Positions 43,345-52,896 are shown, counted from the first letter of the stretch. The stretch: 64,000 nt of DNA from Betaproteobacteria bacterium (GCA_013298765.1 JAAFJA010000003.1:310001-374000), one strand, 5' to 3'. A program made the numbers and translations. The notes: generated by a model not told the origin, from the letters alone.

Positions 43345-43602
43345 TTAGGCTGCGAGCAACTTATCGAGTCCGCCCGCGCGATCTAGCGCGGAAAGATCAT
43401 CAAAACCGCCGACATGCGTTTCGCCGATGAAGATCTGAGGCACGGTGCGCCGCCCTGTTTTGGCAATCATCGCATCGCGCTGCTCCGGCTGGAGGTCCAC
43501 GCGAATTTTCTCGATTTCGGCTACGCCCTTAGCCTTCAGCAAGCGCTCAGCCTGAATGCAATACGGACAGACTGCCGTGGAATACATCTGTACCTTCGCC
43601 AT
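43345..43602 (-). CDS. grxC: Glutaredoxin 3
   Basis: Encodes 85 residues with the dithiol active site C12-P-Y-C15, TVPQIFIGETHVGGFDDLSALDRAG (cis-Pro and glutathione-binding TVP and GG-D motifs). Reduces protein disulfides with glutathione in the cytoplasm. Lies between rhodanese and secB with a 120-base gap to the latter. Confidence 0.96.
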   Translation of the reverse strand: MAKVQMYSTAVCPYCIQAERLLKAKGVAEIEKIRVDLQPEQRDAMIAKTGRRTVPQIFIGETHVGGFDDLSALDRAGGLDKLLAA

Positions 43603-43629
43603 AAATCACTCCCTTCGCGCAAACGCCGA

Positions 43630-44043
43630 CTACAGTTTTTCGACCGGTAATCCTGCTTCTGTCCAGGCTTTGAACCCGCCGTTCAGATTGAACAATTGGG
43701 TGAAACCAGCCGCTTTCAAGGTGGCCCCCGCCATGATCGCGCGTTGCCCGCGTGAGCAATAGACGATCAAGGGCTTCGCCTTGTCGCATTTGATCTCGGC
43801 GATACGGTCTTTGAGCTGCGAAAACGGGATGTGAATCGCATTCACCATCTTCGTGCCGCTCATTTCGCGCGCCTCGCGAATGTCGAGCACGGTCGCGTCT
43901 TCACGGTTCACGAGATGCGTTAAGCGAACATTACCCACTTCTTGCATGCCAGACGAGCGACGTTGAACGAGGGGAAACAGCAGAAGCGCGCCTGACATAA
44001 ACATGATCAGGACGAGCATCCAGTTATTGGCTAAGAATTGCAT
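43630..44043 (-). CDS. Membrane-anchored rhodanese-like protein
   Basis: Encodes 137 residues. An N-terminal helix (about 8-26) anchors it in the inner membrane, followed by one rhodanese domain with the active-site loop YCSRGQ (Cys96), intact for sulfur transfer. TVLDIREAREMSGTKMVNAIHIP is the other domain marker. YibN-type, conserved next to grxC and secB. Confidence 0.92.
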   Translation of the reverse strand: MQFLANNWMLVLIMFMSGALLLFPLVQRRSSGMQEVGNVRLTHLVNREDATVLDIREAREMSGTKMVNAIHIPFSQLKDRIAEIKCDKAKPLIVYCSRGQRAIMAGATLKAAGFTQLFNLNGGFKAWTEAGLPVEKL

Positions 44044-44241
44044 TTGGAATCAAAGACGAGTGACGAAGGACGAGTGACGCAAAGCTTCGCGATCAGTTCC
44101 GGCCGTTCTACGAGCGCATTGCGCCCGATTGTGTTGAAGCCCGTTCGTGGTGAGCTTGGCAAACCATGAGCGCACAGAAAAACAAAGTTCCCATGCGCTA
44201 CCAAGCCTAGAATTTTAGGGCTTTGTACTTATCTAGCTCTC

Positions 44242-45798
44242 ATGTCTACCCCAACGCCGCCTTTTGCCGCTCGCCCCGTCGTACTGATCATCCTCGACGG
44301 CTTCGGTCATCGTGCGCCGGCAGCTGACAACGCTATTTCCTTGGCCAACAAACCGACCTGGGACGCGCTCTGGCGCGATTGCCCGCATGGCTTGATCGAC
44401 GCGTCAGAGCAGTACGTCGGGCTGCCAGCCGGCCAATTTGGAAACTCCGAGGTGGGGCATCTCAATTTGGGCGCGGGCCGTGTCGTCTACCAAGACCTCA
44501 CCCGAGTCGATCACGCCATCGAAACCGGTGAATTCAACGCAAATCCCGCGCTGCTTGGTGCCTGCGAAAAAGTGAAAGCGAGCGGCGGCACCCTGCATGT
44601 CATGGGATTGTTGTCGCCTGGCGGTGTGCATTCGCACGAGCGGCATATTCATGCGATGTTGCGGCTTGCTCGCGCGCAAGGCGTCCCTACCGTGGTTGTT
44701 CACGCGTTTCTGGATGGACGAGATACGCCTCCAAAGAGCGCATCCCAATCAATTCAGGGCCTGCAGCGTGTTTGTTTAGAAGTCAACGCAAGCATCGCCT
44801 CTGTTTCAGGCCGTTTCTACGCAATGGATCGAGACAAAAGATGGGAGCGCGTGGAGCTTGCCTACCGCGCTGTGGCGGAGGCCAGCGCCGACCAGCATGC
44901 CGCAACGGCGAGCGACGCGCTCGCGGCCGCCTACGCGCGCGACGAGAGCGACGAGTTTGTGAAGCCCACCGTGATCGGCAACGGGCGTGCAATTGCCGAT
45001 GGCGATGCCGTGGTGTTCATGAATTTCCGAGCGGATCGGGCGCGTGAGCTAACCACGGCGCTCACCGATCCCGCGTTTGACGGTTTCGCCCGAACGATGC
45101 CCAAACTAGCGGATTTCGTGTGTCTATCGCACTATGGCGACGCCTACGCACATCTCTCCACCGCGTTTCGTAACGAAAAAATCGCGGACAGTTTTGGCGA
45201 GGTCGTCGCCGCCGCTGGACTCAAACAATTGCGGATCGCGGAAACTGAAAAGTATGCGCATGTCACCTACTTCTTCTCTGGCGGTCGCGAACAGCCGTTC
45301 GAAGGCGAAGATCGCGTACTCGTCCCCTCACCCAAGGTCGCAACCTACGATTTGAAACCCGAAATGAGTGCCGAAGAAGTCACTGACAAACTCGTCGCCG
45401 CGATTGAATCAAAACAGTATGCAGCGATTGTTTGCAACTACGCAAACGGCGATATGGTCGGCCACACGGGCGTGCTCTCCGCGGCGATCAAAGCAGTCGA
45501 AACGCTCGACACATGCCTTGCGCGCGTAATCGCAGCGACGAAGGCGAGCGGTGCGCAAGTGCTCATCACAGCCGACCACGGCAACTGCGAGCGAATGTTT
45601 GATCCCGAATCAAACCAAGCGCACACTCAACACACCACCGACAAAGTCCCGCTCGTCTACGTCGGCGCAGACAAGGTGTCGATTCGTGAAGGCGGCGCAC
45701 TTCGCGACATCGCACCGACCTTGCTTGCGATGATGGGTGTGGCGAAACCTAACGACATGACGGGGCAAACGCTAATTCGCGATCAGCTCGTTTACTGA
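44242..45798 (+). CDS. gpmI: Phosphoglycerate mutase, cofactor-independent
   Basis: Encodes 518 residues. Interconverts 3- and 2-phosphoglycerate in glycolysis using two metal ions. Metal-binding VLIILDGFGHR at the start, phosphoserine Ser69 in QFGNSEVGHLNLGAGR, and later TADHGNCERM and HTQHTTDKVPLVYVG. Divergent from the rhodanese gene, and its last 27 bases overlap the converging LysR gene. Confidence 0.97.
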   Translation: MSTPTPPFAARPVVLIILDGFGHRAPAADNAISLANKPTWDALWRDCPHGLIDASEQYVGLPAGQFGNSEVGHLNLGAGRVVYQDLTRVDHAIETGEFNANPALLGACEKVKASGGTLHVMGLLSPGGVHSHERHIHAMLRLARAQGVPTVVVHAFLDGRDTPPKSASQSIQGLQRVCLEVNASIASVSGRFYAMDRDKRWERVELAYRAVAEASADQHAATASDALAAAYARDESDEFVKPTVIGNGRAIADGDAVVFMNFRADRARELTTALTDPAFDGFARTMPKLADFVCLSHYGDAYAHLSTAFRNEKIADSFGEVVAAAGLKQLRIAETEKYAHVTYFFSGGREQPFEGEDRVLVPSPKVATYDLKPEMSAEEVTDKLVAAIESKQYAAIVCNYANGDMVGHTGVLSAAIKAVETLDTCLARVIAATKASGAQVLITADHGNCERMFDPESNQAHTQHTTDKVPLVYVGADKVSIREGGALRDIAPTLLAMMGVAKPNDMTGQTLIRDQLVY

Positions 45799-46689
45799 GT
45801 TCGCCAAAAGCCATTCGCGAAATGCCCGGAATGCGCCGCGATTGCGCGCATGTTCCGGCACGATGAGCCGATAGTCTGCTTTCGTTTTGAGCTCGAGATC
45901 GCCCAATCGCGCGAGCGCTCCTCGTCGGATGTCGTCGGCGACTAAATAGTCGGGGAGAAGCGCACTGCCCAAACCTACGAGTGCTGCTTGATGCCCCAAA
46001 GCAAGCAACTGATAGCGCGCACCGCGACGCGTCGTTCGAGCATCGATGCCGGCCAACGATAAAAACTCATCCCACGCGTGCGGCAGTGTCAGCTGGTCCA
46101 GCAGCGGATGCGAACAAAGTGCGCTGCGCCAATTCTGTTTGCGCAGCTTCTTCAATAGCACGGGAGAGACTACCGGCCATAACTTAAGCGGCATGACTTG
46201 CTCGCTTTCGCCATCAACCGCAGAGGCCTCGCAGAATGCAATCGCGCAGTCGACCCTTAGCAGGCGCAGGTCCGGAAGGCCAATCGAGGTTTGCAAGTTC
46301 AAGCGAATTTCCGGGTTGGCCGTGTAGAAAGAGGCGAGACGCGGGATGAGCCATCGATTGCAAAACGTCGGCGACACGGCGACATCCAATTGTCCGGTGA
46401 AGCCGCGCTTTGCCCGCAACCGTAGGGTTGCATCCTCGATCCGGCGCAAACTCTCTTGCACCTCAGTCAAATACTCTTCGCCCTCTGAAGTCAGTGTCAT
46501 CTGTCGAGTCGTTCGCTTGAACAGTTCGCAACCAAGCAACGATTCCAACTCGCTCAGTTGCTTGCTGATTGCACTCGCTGAAAGATTGAGTTGCTCGGCT
46601 GCCCGAGCGAAAGAGAGGGTGCGCGCCACCGTAACAAAACCAACGAGGGTTTGCGTGGACGGGTATCTTTTGAGCTCATCATTATTCAT
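45772..46689 (-). CDS. LysR-type regulator of the D-amino acid operon
   Basis: Encodes 305 residues with the LysR winged helix (FVTVARTLSFARAAEQLNLSASAISKQLSELESLLGCELFKRTTRQMTLTSEG) and a co-inducer domain of the GcvA type. Its 3' end overlaps gpmI by 27 bases on the opposite strand. Divergent to the receptor/D-aminoacylase operon with a 95-base spacer that contains a TCGTTT-N4-AAACGA repeat, a plausible operator. Confidence 0.92.
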   Translation of the reverse strand: MNNDELKRYPSTQTLVGFVTVARTLSFARAAEQLNLSASAISKQLSELESLLGCELFKRTTRQMTLTSEGEEYLTEVQESLRRIEDATLRLRAKRGFTGQLDVAVSPTFCNRWLIPRLASFYTANPEIRLNLQTSIGLPDLRLLRVDCAIAFCEASAVDGESEQVMPLKLWPVVSPVLLKKLRKQNWRSALCSHPLLDQLTLPHAWDEFLSLAGIDARTTRRGARYQLLALGHQAALVGLGSALLPDYLVADDIRRGALARLGDLELKTKADYRLIVPEHARNRGAFRAFREWLLANSVNELIAN

Positions 46690-46719
46690 GAGAAAAATTC
46701 ACTAAAACAGGCAAAAGGA

Positions 46720-46735
46720 TCGTTTGTTGAAACGA
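46720..46735. promoter_or_regulatory. Candidate LysR operator
   Basis: Inverted repeat TCGTTT-GTTG-AAACGA in the 95-base spacer between the LysR gene and the divergent receptor gene; a second TCGTTT half-site occurs at about 46767-46772. Position and symmetry fit autoregulatory LysR control; unproven. Confidence 0.4.
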
Positions 46736-46784
46736 AATCTCACCCATAACATGCGATTAGTCAAGTCGTTTCTTAGAGGTAAAG

Positions 46785-47750
46785 ATGAATCGCATTCTTC
46801 AATGGATAGGGGTATCGTGTTTCACATTGATCGCCGCAAGCGCGGCGACGGCATTCCCTGAAAAACCAATTCGAGTGATTGTTCCGTCAGCAGCAGGTGG
46901 CGCGCCCGACGCACTTACACGGTACTTGACCGGCGAGCTCGCGAAGAATTTGGGACAACCCTTTGTGGTCGATAACAAACCGGGCGCTGCGGGACAGATC
47001 GCAATGCGGGAGCTCGCAAGCGCGCCGGCCGACGGCTACACCATTGCGTACGCCAATGTGGTCACTCATGCCATCAACAAAGGGCTTCTGCCTAACCTGA
47101 ATTACGACCCTGAGCGCGACACAGCCGCGATCGCGTTGGTCGCGTTTACTCAGAACGCGCTCACCGTCACCCCCTCAGTCAATGTGAAGAGCGTCCGAGA
47201 GCTGGTAGCACTCGCGAAGCAGCAGCCAGGAAAACTTACCTTTGCATCGGCCGGTAACGGCACCACAAGTCACCTCTCAGCCGAGATGTTCAAAGCTGAA
47301 ACGCAAACCGATATTGTTCACGCGCCTTACCGCGGCAGCCCGCAGGCCATTACCGATCTCATGGGCGGCCAAGTGCAGCTCATGTTTGACAACTTGGCTT
47401 CCATTGGGCCACACATTCAAAGCGGGCGTGTGCGCGCACTGGCGGTGACTGGAAATAAGCGCTCCCCGCTCTTTCCTGATCTCCCCACGATGTCAGAGGC
47501 GGGGGTGAGTAACGTTGTAGCTACGGCGTGGGGTGGATTTGTCGCGCCCGCAAAGACATCCAAAGCGATCATTGATCGAGTGAACGCTGAACTCAATAAG
47601 ATTCTCTCGCGAAATGATGTGAGAGCAAAGCTCGCAGGCATGGGATTCGAGCCTTTCATTGGCAAACCAGAAGACTTCACCAATTTCGCTCGCGCTGAAA
47701 CCGTGAAGTGGGCGGAGATCATCAAGCGCTCCGGCGCGAAAGCCGACTAG
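46785..47750 (+). CDS. Bug/TctC-type periplasmic solute receptor
   Basis: Encodes 321 residues. Signal peptide to about residue 24 (ATA/FPEKP). Family motifs: KPIRVIVPSAAGGAPD, VDNKPGAAGQIAMRELASAPADGYTI, HAPYRGSPQAITDLMGGQVQLMFDNLASI. An AGAGG ribosome site lies upstream. First gene of a four-gene operon for D-aminoacylase, a TAXI receptor and a DadA-like oxidase, so the ligand is perhaps an N-acyl-D-amino acid or related acid (inference). Confidence 0.93.
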   Translation: MNRILQWIGVSCFTLIAASAATAFPEKPIRVIVPSAAGGAPDALTRYLTGELAKNLGQPFVVDNKPGAAGQIAMRELASAPADGYTIAYANVVTHAINKGLLPNLNYDPERDTAAIALVAFTQNALTVTPSVNVKSVRELVALAKQQPGKLTFASAGNGTTSHLSAEMFKAETQTDIVHAPYRGSPQAITDLMGGQVQLMFDNLASIGPHIQSGRVRALAVTGNKRSPLFPDLPTMSEAGVSNVVATAWGGFVAPAKTSKAIIDRVNAELNKILSRNDVRAKLAGMGFEPFIGKPEDFTNFARAETVKWAEIIKRSGAKAD

Positions 47751-47777
47751 CCGTAAGCTGCATCATTGAGTCCAGTC

Positions 47778-49244
47778 ATGTTTGATCTTGTATTGCGCGG
47801 CGGCACTGTCCTCGACGGCACAGGGAGAGCAGGATTCAGTGCGGATATTGCCGTAAAGGACGGCCGTATCGCTGCAATTGGAAATCTGTCGCGGGCGAAG
47901 AGTCATGAGAGCGTAGATGTCGATGGGTTAGTCATTGCTCCAGGCTTCATCGATACACACTCCCACGATGATCGATACGTGCTGAGCGACCCCGATGTGC
48001 CCGCGAAGATCTCACAAGGCATCACAACAGTTGTAACGGGTAATTGCGGAATAAGTCTTGCGCCCGCTCTCGCAGGTAAACGCGCTCTCGCGCCGCTCGA
48101 CATACTGGGTGATTCGCAGGACTTTCGGTTCGAGCGCTTCGTTCACTACATCGAAGCACTTGACGCCACTCCCGCTGCAGTCAACGTATACCCACTTGTC
48201 GGGCTCACAACGTTGCGTGTGCGCGAGGTGGCGACGCTCGACGCGCCCGCACAATCCACCGAGATAACCAACATGCGGAGACTCTGCGAGGAGGCGCTCA
48301 GTGCAGGCGCGCTGGGCGTGTCTATAGGCACGTTCTACCCGCCTGCGAGCGCTGCTACCGCTGATGAAATCGTCGCGGTACTTGAGCCGTTGCGGCAGTT
48401 CGGCGGCATGCTGGCCACTCACCTACGCGATGAAACCGATTACGTAATAGATTCGATCGACGAGGCGCTTGAGATCGCAAAAAAGCTAAGCGCCAGATTG
48501 ATCATTTCTCACCACAAGGTGGCAGGTGTTAGCAATCACGGACGCTCGCCAGAGACGCTTGCACACATTGCGCGGGCCGCGATAAAGCAGCCTGTGGCGA
48601 TGGACGTCTACCCGTATGCGGCCTCCTCAACCACGCTCAGGTACGAGCGCGTGGTTATTTCAACGGCAACATACGTAACGTCATCAGGCGCATTGCCTCA
48701 ATACGACGGCTGGAATCTTATTGATATTGCGTGCGCTCTCGAATGCTCGATCAAAGAAGCAGTGGATCGACTCCAACCCGCGCGCGCGACGTACCGTTTG
48801 ATGTCAGAGTCAGATGTCGATGCGATTGTTTCATCCAGTCAATCGATGATTGCTACCGACGGCCTGCCGCATGATCGCTGCCCGCATCCACGCCTTTGGG
48901 GGGCGTTTCCGCGTGTCCTCGCTGCGTATGTGCGAGAGAAGGCGGCCCTGACGCTTCCAGCGGCAATTCACAAGATGACGGGATTGTCTGCGCGACAGTT
49001 TGGTCTGAAAGACCGGGGCGAAATTGCCATTGAAAAGTGGGCCGATCTGTGTGTGTTCGATTCCGCGACCGTTGCTGATCGCGCGACCGTTGAGCATCCA
49101 ACCCAGGCGGCAACCGGCATCGAGCACGTACTCGTGAACGGTGTGTTCGCATTGAAGAAAGGCAAACAAACGGGTCGACACGGTGGTCGGCGCGTGCTGC
49201 CTAGTGAGTGCGCGTTTCGAAGTCCGCCGCGCGCGAAACGTTAA
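47778..49244 (+). CDS. N-acyl-D-amino-acid deacylase (D-aminoacylase)
   Basis: Encodes 488 residues from the ATG at 47778 (a TTG at 47766 is possible). Amidohydrolase fold: FDLVLRGGTVLDGTGRAGFSADI, then the metal-binding GFIDTHSHDD (H61, H63), GNCGIS (Cys90, a D-aminoacylase marker ligand), HLRDE and later ATDGLPHDRCPHPRLWG. Such zinc enzymes release D-amino acids from N-acyl forms. The downstream DadA-like dehydrogenase would then oxidise the product. Specificity not provable from sequence. Confidence 0.9.
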   Translation: MFDLVLRGGTVLDGTGRAGFSADIAVKDGRIAAIGNLSRAKSHESVDVDGLVIAPGFIDTHSHDDRYVLSDPDVPAKISQGITTVVTGNCGISLAPALAGKRALAPLDILGDSQDFRFERFVHYIEALDATPAAVNVYPLVGLTTLRVREVATLDAPAQSTEITNMRRLCEEALSAGALGVSIGTFYPPASAATADEIVAVLEPLRQFGGMLATHLRDETDYVIDSIDEALEIAKKLSARLIISHHKVAGVSNHGRSPETLAHIARAAIKQPVAMDVYPYAASSTTLRYERVVISTATYVTSSGALPQYDGWNLIDIACALECSIKEAVDRLQPARATYRLMSESDVDAIVSSSQSMIATDGLPHDRCPHPRLWGAFPRVLAAYVREKAALTLPAAIHKMTGLSARQFGLKDRGEIAIEKWADLCVFDSATVADRATVEHPTQAATGIEHVLVNGVFALKKGKQTGRHGGRRVLPSECAFRSPPRAKR

Positions 49245-49261
49245 TACGTAAAGAGGGAGCA

Positions 49262-50308
49262 ATGTCCTACAAGCTGACTGTATTTATCATCGTTGTCTGG
49301 GTCGGTGTGTATAGCGCTGCCGCGAATACTATGGACGGCATCACGCTCTCCACCTACGCACGCGACGGCAAGCCCATCGCTCTGGCAATCGCCCTTCAAA
49401 CGCAGTATTCGTCACAAAAAGAACGAACATTACTCAATCTCCTCACGACTCCAGGTGGGGTTGACAACGTTCGCGCGATCCGAGAGCGCAAAGCACAGGC
49501 GGCTTTCGCTAATGCAGCCGTTGCGTACGAAGCGAGTTGGGGGTTTGGTGCATTTGCCAACGCCCCCATCGGAGTGCGCACCGTCGCTGCGATGTATCCG
49601 CACAATCTCCACGTCGTGGTTCTGGAAAAGTCTTCGATTCGAACGTTCTCTGATCTTCGTGGCAAGCGAATTTCTATCGGTGCGAAAGGTAGCGGCTCCG
49701 AGCAGATCGCCACCCGGCTATTTAATGCAGCTAGGATCAACCTCAGCACTGATGTGAACACTATGAACGCAAGCCTGACGGATTCAATTCGTGCGTTGAT
49801 CGAGCAACGTATTGATGCCTTCATATTTGGATCGGCGGCACCGGTCGATGCGATTAGCGCGCTCGCCCAATCTACTCCCGTGCGCTTCATCGATACCGCT
49901 GCGCTGGTGGGCGAGTTGAACCGACAGCACGGACGACTCTACGCTGAGGGGGCGATTCCTGCCGGTACGTATGCAGGGCAGCAGCAACCGGTTGCAACGC
50001 TCGATGTGTGGGACCTTCTGGTGGTGAGTGAATCATTGAGCGTGGATGGAGCGTACCGGCTTGCTAAAGCGGTCCACGAAGCGCGCGAACGAATGGGCGA
50101 TAGTCTCCCCAGTGCTGCCCGGGTCACTGCAAAGCAGCAAGGCGACATTAGCCCGATTGCACTTCACCTCGGCGCCCAGCTCTTTCTTGCCGAACTTGGT
50201 GTTGCGCCATTCAATAGACTTTATCGAATCAATCAAGGCATCAGCCGCGAGCCGAGCGCTTCAGCACGCATACGAAGCGCTGCAGTGATCTCCGCGAGGG
50301 GGCCTTGA
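49262..50308 (+). CDS. TAXI-family TRAP solute receptor
   Basis: Encodes 348 residues from the ATG at 49262, preceded by an AGAGGGAG ribosome site; the 5' extension to 49208 lies inside the previous gene. Signal peptide about residues 1-22. The TAXI pattern is seen in LRGKRISIGAKGSGSEQIATRLFNAA and in IRALIEQRIDAFIFGSAAPVDAI. TAXI receptors feed TRAP membrane components that are not encoded here. Having both TctC- and TAXI-type receptors in one operon is unusual. Confidence 0.85.
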   Translation: MSYKLTVFIIVVWVGVYSAAANTMDGITLSTYARDGKPIALAIALQTQYSSQKERTLLNLLTTPGGVDNVRAIRERKAQAAFANAAVAYEASWGFGAFANAPIGVRTVAAMYPHNLHVVVLEKSSIRTFSDLRGKRISIGAKGSGSEQIATRLFNAARINLSTDVNTMNASLTDSIRALIEQRIDAFIFGSAAPVDAISALAQSTPVRFIDTAALVGELNRQHGRLYAEGAIPAGTYAGQQQPVATLDVWDLLVVSESLSVDGAYRLAKAVHEARERMGDSLPSAARVTAKQQGDISPIALHLGAQLFLAELGVAPFNRLYRINQGISREPSASARIRSAAVISARGP

Positions 50309-50309
50309 C

Positions 50310-51533
50310 GTGGGCGCACACCGAGGTGACGAGTTGCCGCTCGCAATTGTCGGTGCGGGCATCGTCGGATGCGCAACCGCATACATGCTTTCCAAGGCAG
50401 GTCATCGAGTGCTTCTCATCGATCGTGCCTCTGAACTCGCAAGCGGCGCTAGTCGCGCAAACGGTGCGCAACTGAGCTACAGCTTCGTAGAACCGCTTGC
50501 GACACCCTCCGTGCTTAGGAAACTGCCATCGATTCTCGCTGGCCGCGACTCAGCGCTTCGCGTCCGTCTCCAGGTTTCCCTCTCGCAGCTGATCTGGGGC
50601 GTGGCATTTTTGGCAGCCTGCCGCCAAAGGCAGGTTGACGATGTCACACGGAAGCTTATTGAGACTGCAGAAAGAAGCCGCGTTGAAATTCAGCAGCTAC
50701 TTGCGCTAGGGGCCGATTTCAAGCACAAGAAATGCGGAAAACTTGTATTACTTAACGACGTTGACGCAATGCGTCGCGCGCAGGCTACCGTCGAACTCCA
50801 AAAGAGATTTGGAGCTGATCAAACGTTACTGAGCCGTGACAGTTGTGTCGCGATGGAACCGGCGCTAGCGGATACGGCCAGCGGGTTCGTTGGCGCAATC
50901 TGGAGTGAAAGCGATGCACTTTGTGATGCGCCATCACTCTGCCGCTGGCTAGTTGATCGCGCGAAGCGCGACAAATTGGAGTTGATGCTTGGCAGAGACG
51001 TTGTTGCCCTCTCGACGAGGAATGGTATGGTCGAACGAGTCGTAACGGACAATGGACAAATTGAAGTGTCGAAGGTCGTGCTAGCCGGCGGCACAGACGC
51101 GGTACGGCTCGCGAGAACGTGTGGAATCAGACTCCCCATTCAATCAATCAAGGGCTACAGCATCACGCTTCGCAGCCAGCATATCCGAAGCATGCCTAGC
51201 CGAAGCATTACGGATCTCGCAAAAAAGATCGTTTACGCGCCACTGGGCGACAGCCTGCGTGTAGCGGGATTCGCGGAGCTATCTTGCGAAGACACTCGAA
51301 TCGACAACGAGCGTATCCATCAACTCATCGAGGCGACTAACCAGCGATTCGGCATCACGTGTGCGTCGGACACTGATGTTCGAGCGTGGGCTGGTCTGCG
51401 CCCGGCCACACCGACATCATTACCAATAGTTGGACGCACGAAAGTACCCAATCTCTACATGAATGTGGGCCACGGCGCACTCGGCTTAACGCTCGCGCTC
51501 GGGTCGGCGAGGCAACTTGAAGAAATGATTTAA
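50310..51533 (+). CDS. DadA-like D-amino acid dehydrogenase (FAD)
   Basis: Encodes 407 residues from a GTG at 50310, one base after the TAXI stop. FAD-binding motif LAIVGAGIVGCATAYMLSKAGHRVLLID at residues 10-37, then SGASRANGAQLSYSFVEPLATPSVLRKLPSIL, a hallmark of the DadA small subunit, and a C-terminal WAGLRPATPTSLPIVGRT plus NLYMNVGHGALGLTLALGSARQLEEMI. Oxidises D-amino acids to keto acids with quinone as acceptor at the inner membrane. Confidence 0.93.
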   Translation: MGAHRGDELPLAIVGAGIVGCATAYMLSKAGHRVLLIDRASELASGASRANGAQLSYSFVEPLATPSVLRKLPSILAGRDSALRVRLQVSLSQLIWGVAFLAACRQRQVDDVTRKLIETAERSRVEIQQLLALGADFKHKKCGKLVLLNDVDAMRRAQATVELQKRFGADQTLLSRDSCVAMEPALADTASGFVGAIWSESDALCDAPSLCRWLVDRAKRDKLELMLGRDVVALSTRNGMVERVVTDNGQIEVSKVVLAGGTDAVRLARTCGIRLPIQSIKGYSITLRSQHIRSMPSRSITDLAKKIVYAPLGDSLRVAGFAELSCEDTRIDNERIHQLIEATNQRFGITCASDTDVRAWAGLRPATPTSLPIVGRTKVPNLYMNVGHGALGLTLALGSARQLEEMI

Positions 51534-51927
51534 CCAGGCAAGGGGAAGCGGTGCTCGTGCGGACCAACTCGCTTCCTGGCTCACCGCAGAACTGCACGCT
51601 ATCGCATCGGTTTGAAGACTTGTTATCCGCTTGGCAGCGCCCAAGCGATCCGAAGGACGGCGGGGGAATGCTCAACACTAATCCTCAACGCCCCGTCGTT
51701 CTTTGACATCGGACGGCGGTGCTCCCCATCGTACCCGCTGATGAGGCTCATAAACCGAGCGCGTAAGACGAATCTGGAGTTACTGAACTCTGTCGTCCTA
51801 GACGGCGATTGCTGCGCTTTTCCGCTGTACAAATCATCCCGCGCCATGAACGGTGGAGAGGCGCACGGTTTCAAACAACATTAGACAGGCGTCTGCGCGA
51901 AGTGTCGCGCTGTGAACGAGGGTAAAA
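51534..51927. other. Gap without a supported gene
   Basis: 394 bases between dadA-like and the response regulator. Open frames exist on both strands (51612-51884 plus, 51623-51874 minus) that mirror one another and have no recognisable features. No strong terminator or repeat is seen. A GAGGGTAAAA ribosome site precedes the next gene. Confidence 0.5.
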
Positions 51928-52896
51928 ATGAACAACGCAAATCTCAAAGTAGCCGTTATCGGTTTCACTGAGCCTGAGTACCGGACTTTTGACCGCTTCT
52001 TTGCGCTCGTTACGGCCCGCCGTGCCCGACCAATCTCAGTCGTCGATACGCCGAACGAGGCCTCGGTAATCCTTATCCGTTCGCGCGACACCGCATTGCT
52101 CGACAAAGTCGTACCCCGAGTTGGGCCGAATCAGCTGCTGATCTCCGTTGGCACTCGCCGCATCGCGGGCACTTGGGAGCACCTAGACCGCCGCATCAAT
52201 TTGAATTCAGCACTTCGCACGATTGACGCTGCGTTCGCTGCGCTTGGCTTAGACACCGAGACGATCGAGCAGGAGAAGCGCCCGCCGAACGTCGTGCCAC
52301 TGATATCTGCTCGCGCCTCGCCTCTCGTGCAGTCGGCTGCACCGACGAGTAATCCGGCGCTTCAGCAAAACATCGTTCGCATGAACGTTCAAACGCCAGT
52401 GGTCGCGCGGGCGCAGGCCGCCCACGCGAAGAAGGTGAACATACTCGTGGTTGACGACAGCGATGTCGCACTTAAATTTATTCACGCACGTTTGAGCGGA
52501 TTCGGGTTTTCAGTCGATCAGTGTGCAAGCGGAGAAGAGGCACTGGTGCGCGTCGCGGAAAAGGACTACCAGTTCGTTTTTCTCGATGTAATGATGGAAG
52601 GAATTGATGGATTCCAAACTTGCAAATCAATTAAGAGCAGTAAGATCACCGGAAGAAAACCGCCTGTCGTGGTGTTGCTTTCGAGCCGTACTGGTACCGT
52701 TGATAAAGTGCGGGGAACGTTTGCGGGCTGTGATGCATACCTGATGAAGCCGCTCGACGAGGAGCAACTTCTGAAAGTGCTTCTAAAGCATGATCGAAAT
52801 TTCTCGAACATGGCCTTGGCAGCAGAGACCCTTCCATCAAACATGGCAGCGTTACAAATACCGTCGCATGGAATGCGCTCTGCGCTTCGCGCCTAG
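51928..52896 (+). CDS. Orphan response regulator with unknown N-domain
   Basis: Encodes 322 residues. The C-terminal receiver domain (about 170-292) has intact D176-D177, phospho-acceptor D220 in FLDVMMEG, Ser252/253 and K274. The N-terminal 110 residues (LKVAVIGFTEPEYRTFDRFFALVTARR...) are alpha/beta-like but carry no phospho-acceptor and are not recognised; a Pro/Ala/Gln-rich linker separates them. No DNA-binding output. PilG/PilH-like control of surface motility is a possibility. The TAG stop is part of the CTAG that flanks the MITE at 52897. Confidence 0.8.
   Translation: MNNANLKVAVIGFTEPEYRTFDRFFALVTARRARPISVVDTPNEASVILIRSRDTALLDKVVPRVGPNQLLISVGTRRIAGTWEHLDRRINLNSALRTIDAAFAALGLDTETIEQEKRPPNVVPLISARASPLVQSAAPTSNPALQQNIVRMNVQTPVVARAQAAHAKKVNILVVDDSDVALKFIHARLSGFGFSVDQCASGEEALVRVAEKDYQFVFLDVMMEGIDGFQTCKSIKSSKITGRKPPVVVLLSSRTGTVDKVRGTFAGCDAYLMKPLDEEQLLKVLLKHDRNFSNMALAAETLPSNMAALQIPSHGMRSALRA

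Noticed and set aside
51612-51884. Plus-strand frame of 90 codons before the response regulator.
   Set aside because: A mirror frame is open on the other strand, neither has family features or ribosome site.
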